A stretch of DNA of 24,622 bases, from positions 1-24,622 of the forward strand of contig CAZKXU010000049.1 of the NCBI GenBank assembly GCA_964556665.1. Direction: 5' to 3'. This document shows, piece by piece, positions 13,587-20,805 of this stretch. Within the stretch, counting starts at the first letter, position 1. Every line of letters begins with the position of its first letter. Under the pieces are notes generated by a model. That model searched no databases. It was not told the DNA's origin and saw only the letters and a program-made list of their open reading frames with translations. Position numbers and translations under genes: made by a program. This DNA is from CAZKXU01 sp964556665. Its GTDB lineage: Bacteria; Bdellovibrionota_C; UBA2361; CAZKXU01.

Positions 13587-13886
13587 ATGTCAGATCTAAG
13601 GCCGCAAAGAGTATCGGATATAATTGCTAATTCTGCCGGGTTGTCCCAGTTTCTACCAACTCCAAAGAGCAGGAAGGGGATATTTTCCGCCGTCATGAAC
13701 GGGGTTAAATCACTTGTGTCTACCGGAGTGTCGGCATTTAGTGGTGTAAATCCGGAGTATGCCGACTTAATTAATAAGCAAATCGAGGTGCAAACGCAGA
13801 TGCAGTTGGTCTCTCTCTATTCGAATATAGAAAAGAGTAAACATGAAACGCAGATGGCTGCAGTGAGAAATATACGAGCTGGGTAG
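13587..13886 (+). CDS. Small T3SS-operon protein, possible inner-rod (SctI-like) or needle-type subunit
   Basis: A 99-aa protein with no signal peptide. The N-terminal half is Ser/Gly/Val-rich and probably flexible. The C-terminal half is one amphipathic helix, NPEYADLINKQIEVQTQMQL continuing into VSLYSNIEKSKHETQMAAVR. Size, lack of cysteine and a C-terminal helix with Q.QLVS recall SctI inner-rod proteins, which similarly end in a conserved helix. The match is by eye only. It has its own ECF-type promoter and a strong ribosome-binding site, which would suit a high-copy structural subunit. A palindromic repeat separates it from sctV. Confidence 0.55.
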   Translation: MSDLRPQRVSDIIANSAGLSQFLPTPKSRKGIFSAVMNGVKSLVSTGVSAFSGVNPEYADLINKQIEVQTQMQLVSLYSNIEKSKHETQMAAVRNIRAG

Positions 13887-13899
13887 GATAAATAGGCAC

Positions 13900-13976
13900 A
13901 CTGGGACCGCGGGCTTCCAGCTCGCTTGATCGAAATTGCAGTAGTGATAGGCGGGCTGGAAGCCCGCGGTCCCAGT
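13900..13976. repeat. Dispersed palindromic repeat, copy R3
   Basis: A 77-bp palindrome, ACTGGGACCGCGGGCTTCCA to GCGGTCCCAGT, with a more diverged loop than the other copies. It lies in the 116-nt gap between the inner-rod-like gene and sctV, so the RNA would carry a long stem inside the operon. Confidence 0.92.
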
Positions 13977-14002
13977 GAGTTTTTAATTGTAACCAGGTTC
14001 AA

Positions 14003-15871
14003 ATGTTCAAAGAACTAATCATTCCATTCGCAATCGTAGCTATCCTAGGTGCAATGCTCCTGCCAGTACCCCCAATGCTTCTAGATTTTCTGCTGGTCAT
14101 TAATCTAGTTTTGGCATTGGCACTTCTTATAAGCTCTCTTTATATATCGGAACCGCTAAAGCTCTCAGCCCTGCCAACTATGTTGTTACTTGCAACCTTA
14201 TATAGGCTCTCCTTAAATATATCGACGACTCGTTTAATCTTAGGTAGCGGAGAAGGTGGCAGGATAGTTGAAGCATTTGGCTCCGTTGTTATAAACGGAA
14301 ATCTAATAGTTGGAACAGTAATCTTTCTTGTTATTACCATGATTCAATTTATCGTTATCGCCAAAGGCTCTGAGCGTGTAGCAGAGGTCTCTGCTCGATT
14401 TACTTTGGACGCGCTTCCTGGAAAACAGATGTCCATTGATGCTGATGTGCGAGCGGGGCTGATTGATTTTGAAAATGCACGTAATAAGAGACAGGAGCTT
14501 CAAACTGAATCCCGTTTCTATGGTGCTCTTGATGGTGCCATGAAGTTTATAAAAGGAGACGCCATAGCTGGCATCGTAATCACAGCTATTAACGTAGTTG
14601 GCGGATTAATTGTGGGAGTCGGGGTAGAAGGACTAGAGATAAAAGTAGCAGTAGCAAAATATACTATGCTTACTATTGGTGATGGCCTGGTGAGCCAGAT
14701 TCCGGCTCTTCTTAACTCACTCGCGGCGGGTATGATCGTCACTAGGGTAGTCCGCGGTAACGGTGATTCGCTAGCCTCCGAATTAGTTTCACAGCTTGGA
14801 CAGGTGCGTAAGGTTAAGGTAATCCTCGGTGCAGTATCTTTATTGCTCTGTTTTATACCTGGTATGCCAATCCTGCCATTTATTACAGTTGCAGTACTGC
14901 TTCTTTTAACCTCGACAGTCCCTGCTGCAGTGGCAGTAGAAAAAAACAGAGCTGAAAAGAGCTCTAGGTTCAATCCTAAAACTCCAGCTATAATTCAGAT
15001 TGAAGTTGGTCATAAGCTCGCGCGCTTGCTTTATGATAAAGGGCAGCTTACGAAGCGCGTTGATGAACTTAGAGATAATATATATGCGAAGCTAGGAATA
15101 ATACTAGGAGTTCCTGAGCTCACCATCAATCAGAAGCTTGAGCTTCAATTTCGCATAAACTCCCGTGGTGTTAATTTTGTAGATAGATTAGTAGATCCTA
15201 TTCCTGAGAATGCTTTAAGTGAGATTTTAAATGAGATGGAGCGTCTAGTGTGCTCACGCCCGGCGGAATTTATAGATGATATTCTAACTAGGCGTACATT
15301 AGATTGTTTTGAGAAGCAGTCGCCTGATGCAGCTGTTGTAGTCCCTGGAGTTATAACGATTACTCAGCTTACTGAGATTCTTAAGCGCTTAGCAGAGGAA
15401 GGACTATCTATCCGGAACTTTGATATGATTCTACAGGCAATAGCTGAGGCTGGTCCAAAGGCGATAGGGGAACGCGCACTGTATGAGGAGGTACGGATTG
15501 CACTTAGACGAATTATTTCTGCGAAGTATTCAAACCCGCAAGGAGTGCTACTAGGGTTTACCCTAGATCCTGTTATAGATCTGGCCTTAGTCAAAGCAGA
15601 GAAGGAAAATCATCCGCTAGATACGGAGTGCTTTGACTGTATTGAGGGGTTTATACGGGAGATCGCGATTACAGAGGAGGTGTTAGTGGTATCAAGAGGA
15701 GCAAGAAAGTTGTTGCAAGAGTGTCTATTACTCAGAAAAATCTCGATTGTGGTGTTGGCTTTCGAAGAGATAGTTCCAGAGATTCGATTTGAGCGGGTAG
15801 GGCATATCACTCTAGAAAAAGGAAAGCGGCAAGAGATGCTGACAGAGAGGTTAGAAAGTTTAGCGGCTTAA
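14003..15871 (+). CDS. sctV: Type III secretion export-gate protein SctV (FlhA family)
   Basis: A 622-aa export-apparatus protein. The N-terminal half has about eight membrane helices. The FHIPEP-family signature FTLDALPGKQMSIDADVRAG (133-152) is followed by LQTESRFYGALDGAMKFIKG (166-185), a form closer to injectisome SctV than to flagellar FlhA, and TIGDGLVSQIPALLNSLAAG (224-243). The cytosolic half from about residue 330 carries the conserved ITQLTEILKRLAEEGLSIRN segment. SctV forms the nonameric gate for secretion substrates. Slightly shorter than usual for the family. AGG lies upstream of the ATG, and R3 immediately precedes it. Confidence 0.93.
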   Translation: MFKELIIPFAIVAILGAMLLPVPPMLLDFLLVINLVLALALLISSLYISEPLKLSALPTMLLLATLYRLSLNISTTRLILGSGEGGRIVEAFGSVVINGNLIVGTVIFLVITMIQFIVIAKGSERVAEVSARFTLDALPGKQMSIDADVRAGLIDFENARNKRQELQTESRFYGALDGAMKFIKGDAIAGIVITAINVVGGLIVGVGVEGLEIKVAVAKYTMLTIGDGLVSQIPALLNSLAAGMIVTRVVRGNGDSLASELVSQLGQVRKVKVILGAVSLLLCFIPGMPILPFITVAVLLLLTSTVPAAVAVEKNRAEKSSRFNPKTPAIIQIEVGHKLARLLYDKGQLTKRVDELRDNIYAKLGIILGVPELTINQKLELQFRINSRGVNFVDRLVDPIPENALSEILNEMERLVCSRPAEFIDDILTRRTLDCFEKQSPDAAVVVPGVITITQLTEILKRLAEEGLSIRNFDMILQAIAEAGPKAIGERALYEEVRIALRRIISAKYSNPQGVLLGFTLDPVIDLALVKAEKENHPLDTECFDCIEGFIREIAITEEVLVVSRGARKLLQECLLLRKISIVVLAFEEIVPEIRFERVGHITLEKGKRQEMLTERLESLAA

Positions 15872-15874
15872 ACT

Positions 15875-16396
15875 ATGAAATATTATTATATCATGCTTCT
15901 TATATGTTGCGTCGGCTGCGTTGCTAGGCAACAATTTCATCCGGATAAGGAGCAGCTCTCACTGCGTCTTGTTGATCAGGGAACTGCTTTAATGCATAAC
16001 GGCAAGCTTGATCAGGCGCAAGCTGCGTATCAGGCAGCTAGAGAGATAAATAATTCGGCACTAGCTGTAGATGGCTTAGGCTGTGTGGCATATAGGCGTG
16101 GAGATATAAAATATGCAGAAAGACTATTTTGGGAAGCGTATCATTTAGATCATGAGTATAATCATCCGCTTGCTAATCTCGCTTTTCTATACGAGGAGCA
16201 GGGTGAGCATGAGCGCGCCTTAAGATTATACAGAGAAGTCCTCGCTTTGGAACCCGAAGATGTGGAAGCCCGCAATAATTTTGCTGGCTTTCTTGCTAAT
16301 CAGAAGCGCTTGTATGAGGCCAGAGAGGAGCTTCTCAAGGCGGAAGCATTATTGCCCCATCCGCTAATACAGAATAACATTAAAAACCTGGAGTAA
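15875..16396 (+). CDS. TPR lipoprotein of the secretion locus
   Basis: A 173-aa protein. The N-terminus MKYYYIMLLICCVGC is a short lipoprotein-type signal with Cys15 as the lipidated residue, although the -3 position is Cys rather than Leu. Three to four TPR motifs follow, for example ALMHNGKLDQAQAAYQAARE, LANLAFLYEEQGEHERALRL and NFAGFLANQKRLYEAREELL. It starts 3 nt after the sctV stop. By analogy it could be a secretin pilotin or a TadD-like assembly lipoprotein. Both readings fit the neighbours, and the sequence does not decide between them. Confidence 0.75.
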   Translation: MKYYYIMLLICCVGCVARQQFHPDKEQLSLRLVDQGTALMHNGKLDQAQAAYQAAREINNSALAVDGLGCVAYRRGDIKYAERLFWEAYHLDHEYNHPLANLAFLYEEQGEHERALRLYREVLALEPEDVEARNNFAGFLANQKRLYEAREELLKAEALLPHPLIQNNIKNLE

Positions 16397-16398
16397 TT

Positions 16399-16716
16399 AT
16401 GGCTCAAACGAAACGTAAACAAGCGGTAGTTAATAAACCAAAACGTAGACAGCTAGAAAATGGAGTAGTCAAACATAGTAAAAAAGCAGAGGCCCGAGCT
16501 GGGCGCGCCACGTTTTGGCAGAGGGAGTTGGATGCACTAGAGTCCAAGAAATTCAAAACTATAGATGATGCCATATATGCAATGATTGATCAGGTAATGA
16601 AGCGAATTAATAATAAGTCTACCTCAGAGACGGAATTAAGAGACTTTCTTTTTAATATGTTTGATACGGACCCTGTCTTAAAAGATGAGATGGGTAGGAT
16701 ATTAGGGATTAAATAG
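16399..16716 (+). CDS. Small basic protein of unknown function
   Basis: A 105-aa protein with a Lys/Arg-rich, probably disordered N-terminal 40 residues and a helical C-terminal part (FWQRELDALESKKFKTIDDA, then IYAMIDQVMKRINNKSTSET). It starts 2 nt after the TPR lipoprotein stop and closes the gene run, so it probably works with the T3SS, for example as a chaperone or regulator. I do not recognise the family. Confidence 0.6.
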   Translation: MAQTKRKQAVVNKPKRRQLENGVVKHSKKAEARAGRATFWQRELDALESKKFKTIDDAIYAMIDQVMKRINNKSTSETELRDFLFNMFDTDPVLKDEMGRILGIK

Positions 16717-16753
16717 AAGTCTTAGCTCAGTCGGTAAAGCATAACTCAGACTT
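16717..16753 (+). pseudogene. Possible tRNA remnant or tRNA-like fold
   Basis: TTAGCTCAGTCGGTAAAGCA (16722-16741) reads like the D-arm of many tRNAs, with one A where G would complete the GCTC/GAGC stem. It is enclosed by AAGTCT / AGACTT (16717-16722 and 16748-16753). No T-arm or acceptor 3' half follows. Palindrome R4 begins within the right-hand arm. A chance match is possible. Confidence 0.25.
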
Positions 16754-16825
16754 AGAGCGCGGGCTTCCAGCCCGCAAATATGTAGCAGTAAATTCGTTTG
16801 CGGGCTGGAAGCACGCGCTCTAAGT
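16750..16825. repeat. Dispersed palindromic repeat, copy R4
   Basis: A 76-bp palindrome with ends ACTTAGAGCGC / GCGCTCTAAGT. Compared with the usual ACTGGGAGCGC / GCGCTCCCAGT, both arms changed together (GG to TA and CC to TA), keeping the stem paired. The loop TAGCAGTAAATTCGTTTGCG matches R1 and inverted R5 closely. Confidence 0.92.
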
Positions 16826-16865
16826 GCGCACACTTTTTGAATAATTACCAAATTATGTTTCACCC

Positions 16866-16898
16866 ATCTGTTTTTTTATATCTGTAAGATCTATCTGT
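16866..16898 (+). repeat. Three ATCTGT direct repeats upstream of the receiver-kinase gene
   Basis: ATCTGT begins at 16866, 16880 and 16893 (spacings 14 and 13). The array lies 34-66 nt before the start codon at 16932, where a regulator could bind. No -10/-35 pair was clear. Confidence 0.3.
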
Positions 16899-16931
16899 GC
16901 CTGTCCGCACTACTGTGATTAAATCAAACCA

Positions 16932-17657
16932 ATGGCTAAAAAAATGATGATATCAAGTCATACTATTTTAATTGCAGACGACGATGCGGATATTCGCAGT
17001 ATAATATCCACAGTCCTAACTGATATTGGACTCAATGTCATAGAGGCTGTTGACGGCACAATGGCATGGGAGCTATTTCAGTCATCAAAGCCCGACATCG
17101 TTATATTGGATCTGATGATGCCTGGCTATGATGGTAACCAGGTTTGTAAAATGATCAAGGATTCGGAGCAGGGACATGCCGTCCCGGTTATTATCCTGAC
17201 GGCCAGGGCTGATCTGCGAGATAAGGTAGATTCCCTCAGTGAAGGAGCGGATGATTATATAACTAAGCCTTTCCATTTTCAGGAGCTTCAGGCGCGCGTT
17301 AAAGTTTTCCTGCGAATTCGGGAGCTTAATCAAAAATTAACACACAAGAATGAGGAGCTCCTTAGACTCCAGGAGAAATTGATAGAGCAGGAGCGAAAGA
17401 TAGCAGTAACGCAATTAGCTGGCACAGCAGCTCATCAGTTAGGGCAGCCTTTAGCTGCCATGATCTTAAACTGTCATCTCCTTGAGGGAGTTGCTGCATC
17501 TGAGGAAACAGCAAAAAAAGCGCTCCTGGCTATTAAATCGGATTGTAAGAGGATGAAGCATATTATTGAAAGCCTTAAATTAGCGGATGCTTCAAAGAGT
17601 GAGGAGTATTTCAAAGGCGAAAAGATAATAGAGATCGATGATATCGAAAAGCAGTAA
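16932..17657 (+). CDS. Receiver domain fused to a kinase dimerisation domain without ATPase
   Basis: A 241-aa protein. Residues about 10-125 are a complete receiver: acidic D16-D18, phosphoacceptor D60 in VILDLMMPGYDG, T90, and K112 in ITKPFHF. A coiled coil (about 126-155) leads to a HisKA-like helical hairpin with H168 in GTAAHQLGQPLAAMILNCHL. It ends about 70 residues later with no N, G1 or G2 ATP-binding boxes. The frame closes naturally, so it may be a phosphotransfer or dimerisation protein that borrows a kinase domain from elsewhere, or a kinase that lost its ATPase. Lying next to the T3SS genes, it may signal to them, but that is inference. Confidence 0.8.
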   Translation: MAKKMMISSHTILIADDDADIRSIISTVLTDIGLNVIEAVDGTMAWELFQSSKPDIVILDLMMPGYDGNQVCKMIKDSEQGHAVPVIILTARADLRDKVDSLSEGADDYITKPFHFQELQARVKVFLRIRELNQKLTHKNEELLRLQEKLIEQERKIAVTQLAGTAAHQLGQPLAAMILNCHLLEGVAASEETAKKALLAIKSDCKRMKHIIESLKLADASKSEEYFKGEKIIEIDDIEKQ

Positions 17658-17662
17658 AAGAT

Positions 17663-17931
17663 GCGGGCCCGGTTATGGCCGAGCCCGCTAAAACCTATAC
17701 TAGGAATTATCCTAATAAATACCTACAAACCGGATCGGATCGAGTCCGATCCGGTCTGTATACCAAGGTATTACCATCTTAGAGCAGGTGGTTTGTTAAA
17801 AGGACAATTTGAATTGCAGTGTGTTCTGCACAATGCAATGGCACCGATAGCAGTTTCGTATATTCAAAAACCCCGGGGAAAACTGTAGGGGCAGATGGTA
17901 ATCTGCCCCAGGTGCGAGCGGCAGCTCGCAC
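17663..17931. repeat. Cluster of hairpins in a 306-bp gene-free gap
   Basis: No credible gene in 17658-17963. Stems: GCGGGC / GCCCGC (17663-17688), TAGGA / TCCTA (17701-17714), a perfect 11-bp ACCGGATCGGA stem (17729-17755), a perfect 9-bp GGGGCAGAT / ATCTGCCCC stem with a GGTA loop (17888-17909), and an 8-bp GTGCGAGC / GCTCGCAC stem with a GGCA loop (17912-17931). The flanking genes converge here, so some may end transcripts, although T-runs are weak. Confidence 0.7.
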
Positions 17932-17963
17932 AAGCCCGGCATTAATGAACACTTATACGTATC

Positions 17964-18605
17964 CTAGTAGTAGTAAGCTAAACTCGTAGACTCAAGTTCA
18001 CCATCGTTTCGTTTCTCTACAAAATCTCCATAGTAGCGCTGCAATTTTCTTCTTAACATCATGCGCGAGCGATGCAGGCGCGACTTAACTGCCGGTATTG
18101 AGATCTTAAGCACTTCAGAGACTTCTTGGTTGGACATACCATCTACATCTCTTAGGATAAAAACTGCACGATATTGCTCCGGAAGTCTATTAATACTGCT
18201 CTGCAAAATTTCACGCAGCTCGTGATTCAATACTATCGCATCTGAGCGTGTTGACTGCAGATTATCTTTTTCAATGCAGTGTTGTTTGGCTGTCGGAGTA
18301 AGATCCTCAAGCGAAACGGTGCTATGTTGTTTACGCTTACGAAGTTTCATAAAAGCCGCGTTTACTATAATTCTATAAACCCAACTGGAGAAAGCTGATT
18401 TGCCCTGAAAGCTATCAATCTTTTTATATACTGTTGTAAATACATCTTGAAGTACCTCCTCGGCATCCTCCGGATTTCTGCAAAAGCGCATTGCAAGATT
18501 AAATGCCTTTGCTTCGTATCTAGAGACAATCTCTTCGAAAGCCTCCATTGATCCCTTTTTGAACTCACTGACTAGCTGCGTATCGGTAATTTTTTTAACC
18601 TTCAT
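17964..18605 (-). CDS. ECF-family RNA polymerase sigma factor
   Basis: A 213-aa sigma factor with only regions 2 and 4. Region 2 (about residues 24-92) includes FCRNPEDAEEVLQDVFTTVY and SFQGKSAFSSWVYRIIVNAA. Region 4 (about 135-187) includes LPEQYRAVFILRDVDGMSNQ and ISIPAVKSRLHRSRMMLRRK. These are RpoE-like ECF signatures. A tail of about 25 residues follows region 4. AAAGGAG lies 7 nt before the ATG. No anti-sigma gene is adjacent on either side, which is unusual. It is the obvious candidate to use the two GGAAAC-type promoters in the T3SS region, but no direct link is visible. Confidence 0.93.
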   Translation of the reverse strand: MKVKKITDTQLVSEFKKGSMEAFEEIVSRYEAKAFNLAMRFCRNPEDAEEVLQDVFTTVYKKIDSFQGKSAFSSWVYRIIVNAAFMKLRKRKQHSTVSLEDLTPTAKQHCIEKDNLQSTRSDAIVLNHELREILQSSINRLPEQYRAVFILRDVDGMSNQEVSEVLKISIPAVKSRLHRSRMMLRRKLQRYYGDFVEKRNDGELESTSLAYYY

Positions 18606-18670
18606 GACGAATCTCCTTTACTTTCAAAAACCTTCAAAAAAATGAACTACCTAATTTCGTACGCTGAGTT

Positions 18671-18697
18671 TGACAGCTTTTTTAAGTAAGCTTGTCA
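18671..18697. promoter_or_regulatory. Inverted repeat in the ECF sigma leader
   Basis: TGACAGCTT and AAGCTTGTCA pair with one bulged base around a short AT-rich loop, about 65 nt before the sigma start codon. It could be an operator or an mRNA hairpin. No convincing promoter was found beside it. Confidence 0.35.
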
Positions 18698-18789
18698 TGG
18701 AAAAGTCATTTAATTGTAAAAAGATTGTAAAACGGAATTGGCGTACAATTTTTATAACTAGCTGAAAAGATAGGAATAAATCTTGTGCG

Positions 18790-19533
18790 TTATGCTCCGA
18801 TGGCTTTAAATGCAGGTACGCTTCTATGGATTATTCTAAAGTGTAATATATCTATGAGCATTCTCAGGGAGTCCCGCACTAAATTTACCTTTGAGCCAGA
18901 TACGTGGTGCCAATTTACAGGTACTTCGACCCAGCGCATCCCGCTTTGACGCGCTAGGAATAGAATTTCTACATCAAAGCTATAACGCAGAGCTGTTTGA
19001 CGATTAAATAAGAAGAGTGCAGCGTTACGATGAAATAGTTTAAAGCCACATTGTGAATCAGCTATTCCAGGAAGTATCAGAAAATTTACAGCTAGGTTAA
19101 AACAACGTCCAAGAATCTTTCTATACCAGCGAGCCTTTACCAAAGAATCACTAGATACGATTGCTCGAGAGCCAAAAGCTAGTTCGCATGAGACCAGCTC
19201 CTTTCGTAATTTATGGTACTCGGCTATAGGTGTAGATCCGTCTGCATCTGTAAATAGTATATAACTACCCTTAGAGTTTAAGACACCATGCCGTACGGCG
19301 CCACCTTTGCCCAAGTTTTTTGGTAGCCTAAGAATTTTTATACGCGGATCTGTCTTGCTCAGAGTTGTTGCCACCTCCGATGTATTATCAGTACTGCAGT
19401 CATCGATTACTAGCACTTCGTAATTAACGGTGTAATTCTTGAAATGTTCGAATATCTCTATCAGAGTGGGGGTAATTCGATGCGCCTCGTTATAGGCTGG
19501 AACTACGATACTCAATTCTATATCGGTTTGCAT
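18790..19533 (-). CDS. Family 2 glycosyltransferase, dolichyl/polyprenyl-phosphate glucosyltransferase-like
   Basis: A 247-aa GT-A enzyme without membrane helices. Signatures: SIVVPAYNEAHRI near residue 8, VIDDCSTDN (about 42-50), GKGGAVRHG (75-83) and the metal-binding FTDADGSTP (94-102), then SQCGFKLFHR. This is the pattern of dolichyl-phosphate beta-glucosyltransferase (Alg5-like) enzymes, which load a sugar onto a polyprenyl phosphate carrier from a nucleotide sugar. It starts 2 nt after the stop of the membrane protein gene, so the two probably work together on a lipid-linked sugar. The exact sugar is unknown. Confidence 0.85.
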   Translation of the reverse strand: MQTDIELSIVVPAYNEAHRITPTLIEIFEHFKNYTVNYEVLVIDDCSTDNTSEVATTLSKTDPRIKILRLPKNLGKGGAVRHGVLNSKGSYILFTDADGSTPIAEYHKLRKELVSCELAFGSRAIVSSDSLVKARWYRKILGRCFNLAVNFLILPGIADSQCGFKLFHRNAALFLFNRQTALRYSFDVEILFLARQSGMRWVEVPVNWHHVSGSKVNLVRDSLRMLIDILHFRIIHRSVPAFKAIGA

Positions 19534-19535
19534 AC

Positions 19536-20507
19536 TTATTGGTTATCTGGAATCTCCCTTAATGCACGTTTCCAGGTTAACATAACTGTCGCACCAGGAA
19601 TACCAACTACCAGATATTGAATCGTATGCTGACTAATAACCATTGCTAAAGCATGTTCTTTGTCGATTCCGACAGAGACCAAGACTGCACTTGTAAGCGC
19701 TTCAATTACGCCTAGTCCGCCCGGTGCTGCTGGGATTAGAGAGCTAAAGTTGACAGCTACTAGAAATAATACTGAATTCGCCAGAGTTAGGGGAGTACCG
19801 TAGGCAAGTGCTACACAGTAATAGACCCCTAACTCAACTGACCATATAATTATTGACCATAATGCAATGATCGGGAGTCGGGTCGGACTAAAGAGTGGTA
19901 TTAAGCCATCGATGAAAATCTTAACACGGCTAAAGGTATAGTTGCTGGCACGATTATCAAAGCGCAGATGGACTTTCTCGGCCAAGGCAAAAAGACGCTC
20001 TCGAAATATTAGAGTCAGTCCCACGGCTACAGTTGCAGATGCAAATAAAAGAGCGACATAAAAAAGGTTAAGTGAGAACTCCTGCTTGCCTACACCTAAA
20101 GCGAAGGCCATGAACATTAGACTCAATGTCAGGCCATCTGCCAATCTTTCGCTTGCTATCGTTGCTAGGACTAAGGTGCCGGACTCTTTAGTTACTTTGG
20201 CGCCCATGTGCGCACGCACCAACTCCCCCGTTCTAGCCGGCAGGACATTATTCATAAAGAATCCTAGGATTAGAACGCGCACAGCAGCGAAAAAATCTAT
20301 ACAAGGTTTTGGAAAGAAAAACTGCCACCTCCTACCGCGCATTAGGTAGGAAGATATGGTGAGAAAAAAGGCGATCGCTAGCCATGAAAAATCAGCATTA
20401 GTGATCTTATCAAGCAGAACATCCCATTCAACATTGTGAAATGCAAAATAGAGCGCAAGGCAGGTGATAATCCAGGGCGCAAATTTTTTGACAACCGATA
20501 CGATCAT
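19536..20507 (-). CDS. Integral membrane protein of the LPG synthase/flippase-like (UPF0104) family
   Basis: A 323-aa protein with about eight membrane helices. Signatures are YLMRGRRWQFFF (about residues 54-65), FFMNNVLPARTGELVRAHMG (about 83-102) and SSLIPAAPGGLGVIEALTSA in the C-terminal third. These are shared by the lysylphosphatidylglycerol synthase N-terminal domain, YbhN and related proteins. The catalytic synthase domain is absent, so a lipid or lipid-linked-sugar transport role is more likely than phospholipid aminoacylation. First gene of a two-gene operon with the glycosyltransferase. No Shine-Dalgarno sequence is obvious before the ATG at 20507. Confidence 0.8.
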   Translation of the reverse strand: MIVSVVKKFAPWIITCLALYFAFHNVEWDVLLDKITNADFSWLAIAFFLTISSYLMRGRRWQFFFPKPCIDFFAAVRVLILGFFMNNVLPARTGELVRAHMGAKVTKESGTLVLATIASERLADGLTLSLMFMAFALGVGKQEFSLNLFYVALLFASATVAVGLTLIFRERLFALAEKVHLRFDNRASNYTFSRVKIFIDGLIPLFSPTRLPIIALWSIIIWSVELGVYYCVALAYGTPLTLANSVLFLVAVNFSSLIPAAPGGLGVIEALTSAVLVSVGIDKEHALAMVISQHTIQYLVVGIPGATVMLTWKRALREIPDNQ

Positions 20508-20565
20508 TACAAAATCTTGAAAAGTAGCGTTTACGACAATAGGTAATTACTCAAAAAGTGTGGAT

Positions 20566-20641
20566 ACTGGGAGCGCGGGCATCCTGCCCGCAAACGAATT
20601 CACTGCTACTTCTTTGCGGGCTGGAAGCCCGCGCTCCCAGT
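20566..20641. repeat. Dispersed palindromic repeat, copy R5, with extended inverted flanks
   Basis: A 76-bp palindrome ACTGGGAGCGCGGGC to GCCCGCGCTCCCAGT, in inverse orientation to R1 and R4 as judged by its loop. It is flanked by a second inverted pair, 20543-20563 and 20658-20678 (19 of 21 positions match, core CTCAAAAAG). It lies in the promoter region between two divergent genes. Confidence 0.93.
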
Positions 20642-20745
20642 GTGACTTATGTTTTACCCACTCTTTTTGAGCAATTACGACTATAGAATCTAACCTATCA
20701 GTATCATTGCGTAAAGATTGGTAACGGTAAGTTTTTATCTTTATT

Positions 20746-20775
20746 TTGCCTGTAGTAGCAGATCTCTGCCATAAT
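20746..20775 (+). promoter_or_regulatory. Candidate sigma70 promoter of the exonuclease gene
   Basis: -35 TTGCCT (20746-20751), an 18-nt spacer and -10 CATAAT (20770-20775). The expected leader before ATG 20806 is about 24 nt. Confidence 0.5.
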
Positions 20776-20805
20776 GCAGCAAATATCAAATTAATTGGAC
20801 TAAAT

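Noticed and set aside
14518..14973. 151-aa minus-strand frame opposite sctV
   Set aside because: Shadow of a strongly conserved SctV region; composition is Thr/Pro/Ser-rich with no motif.
16717..16753. A complete tRNA gene
   Set aside because: Only a D-arm-like part is present; no anticodon stem of correct pairing, no T-arm and no 3' acceptor strand.
17661..17888. 75-aa plus-strand frame after the REC-DHp gene
   Set aside because: It runs through several hairpins, has no ribosome-binding site and no recognisable protein pattern.
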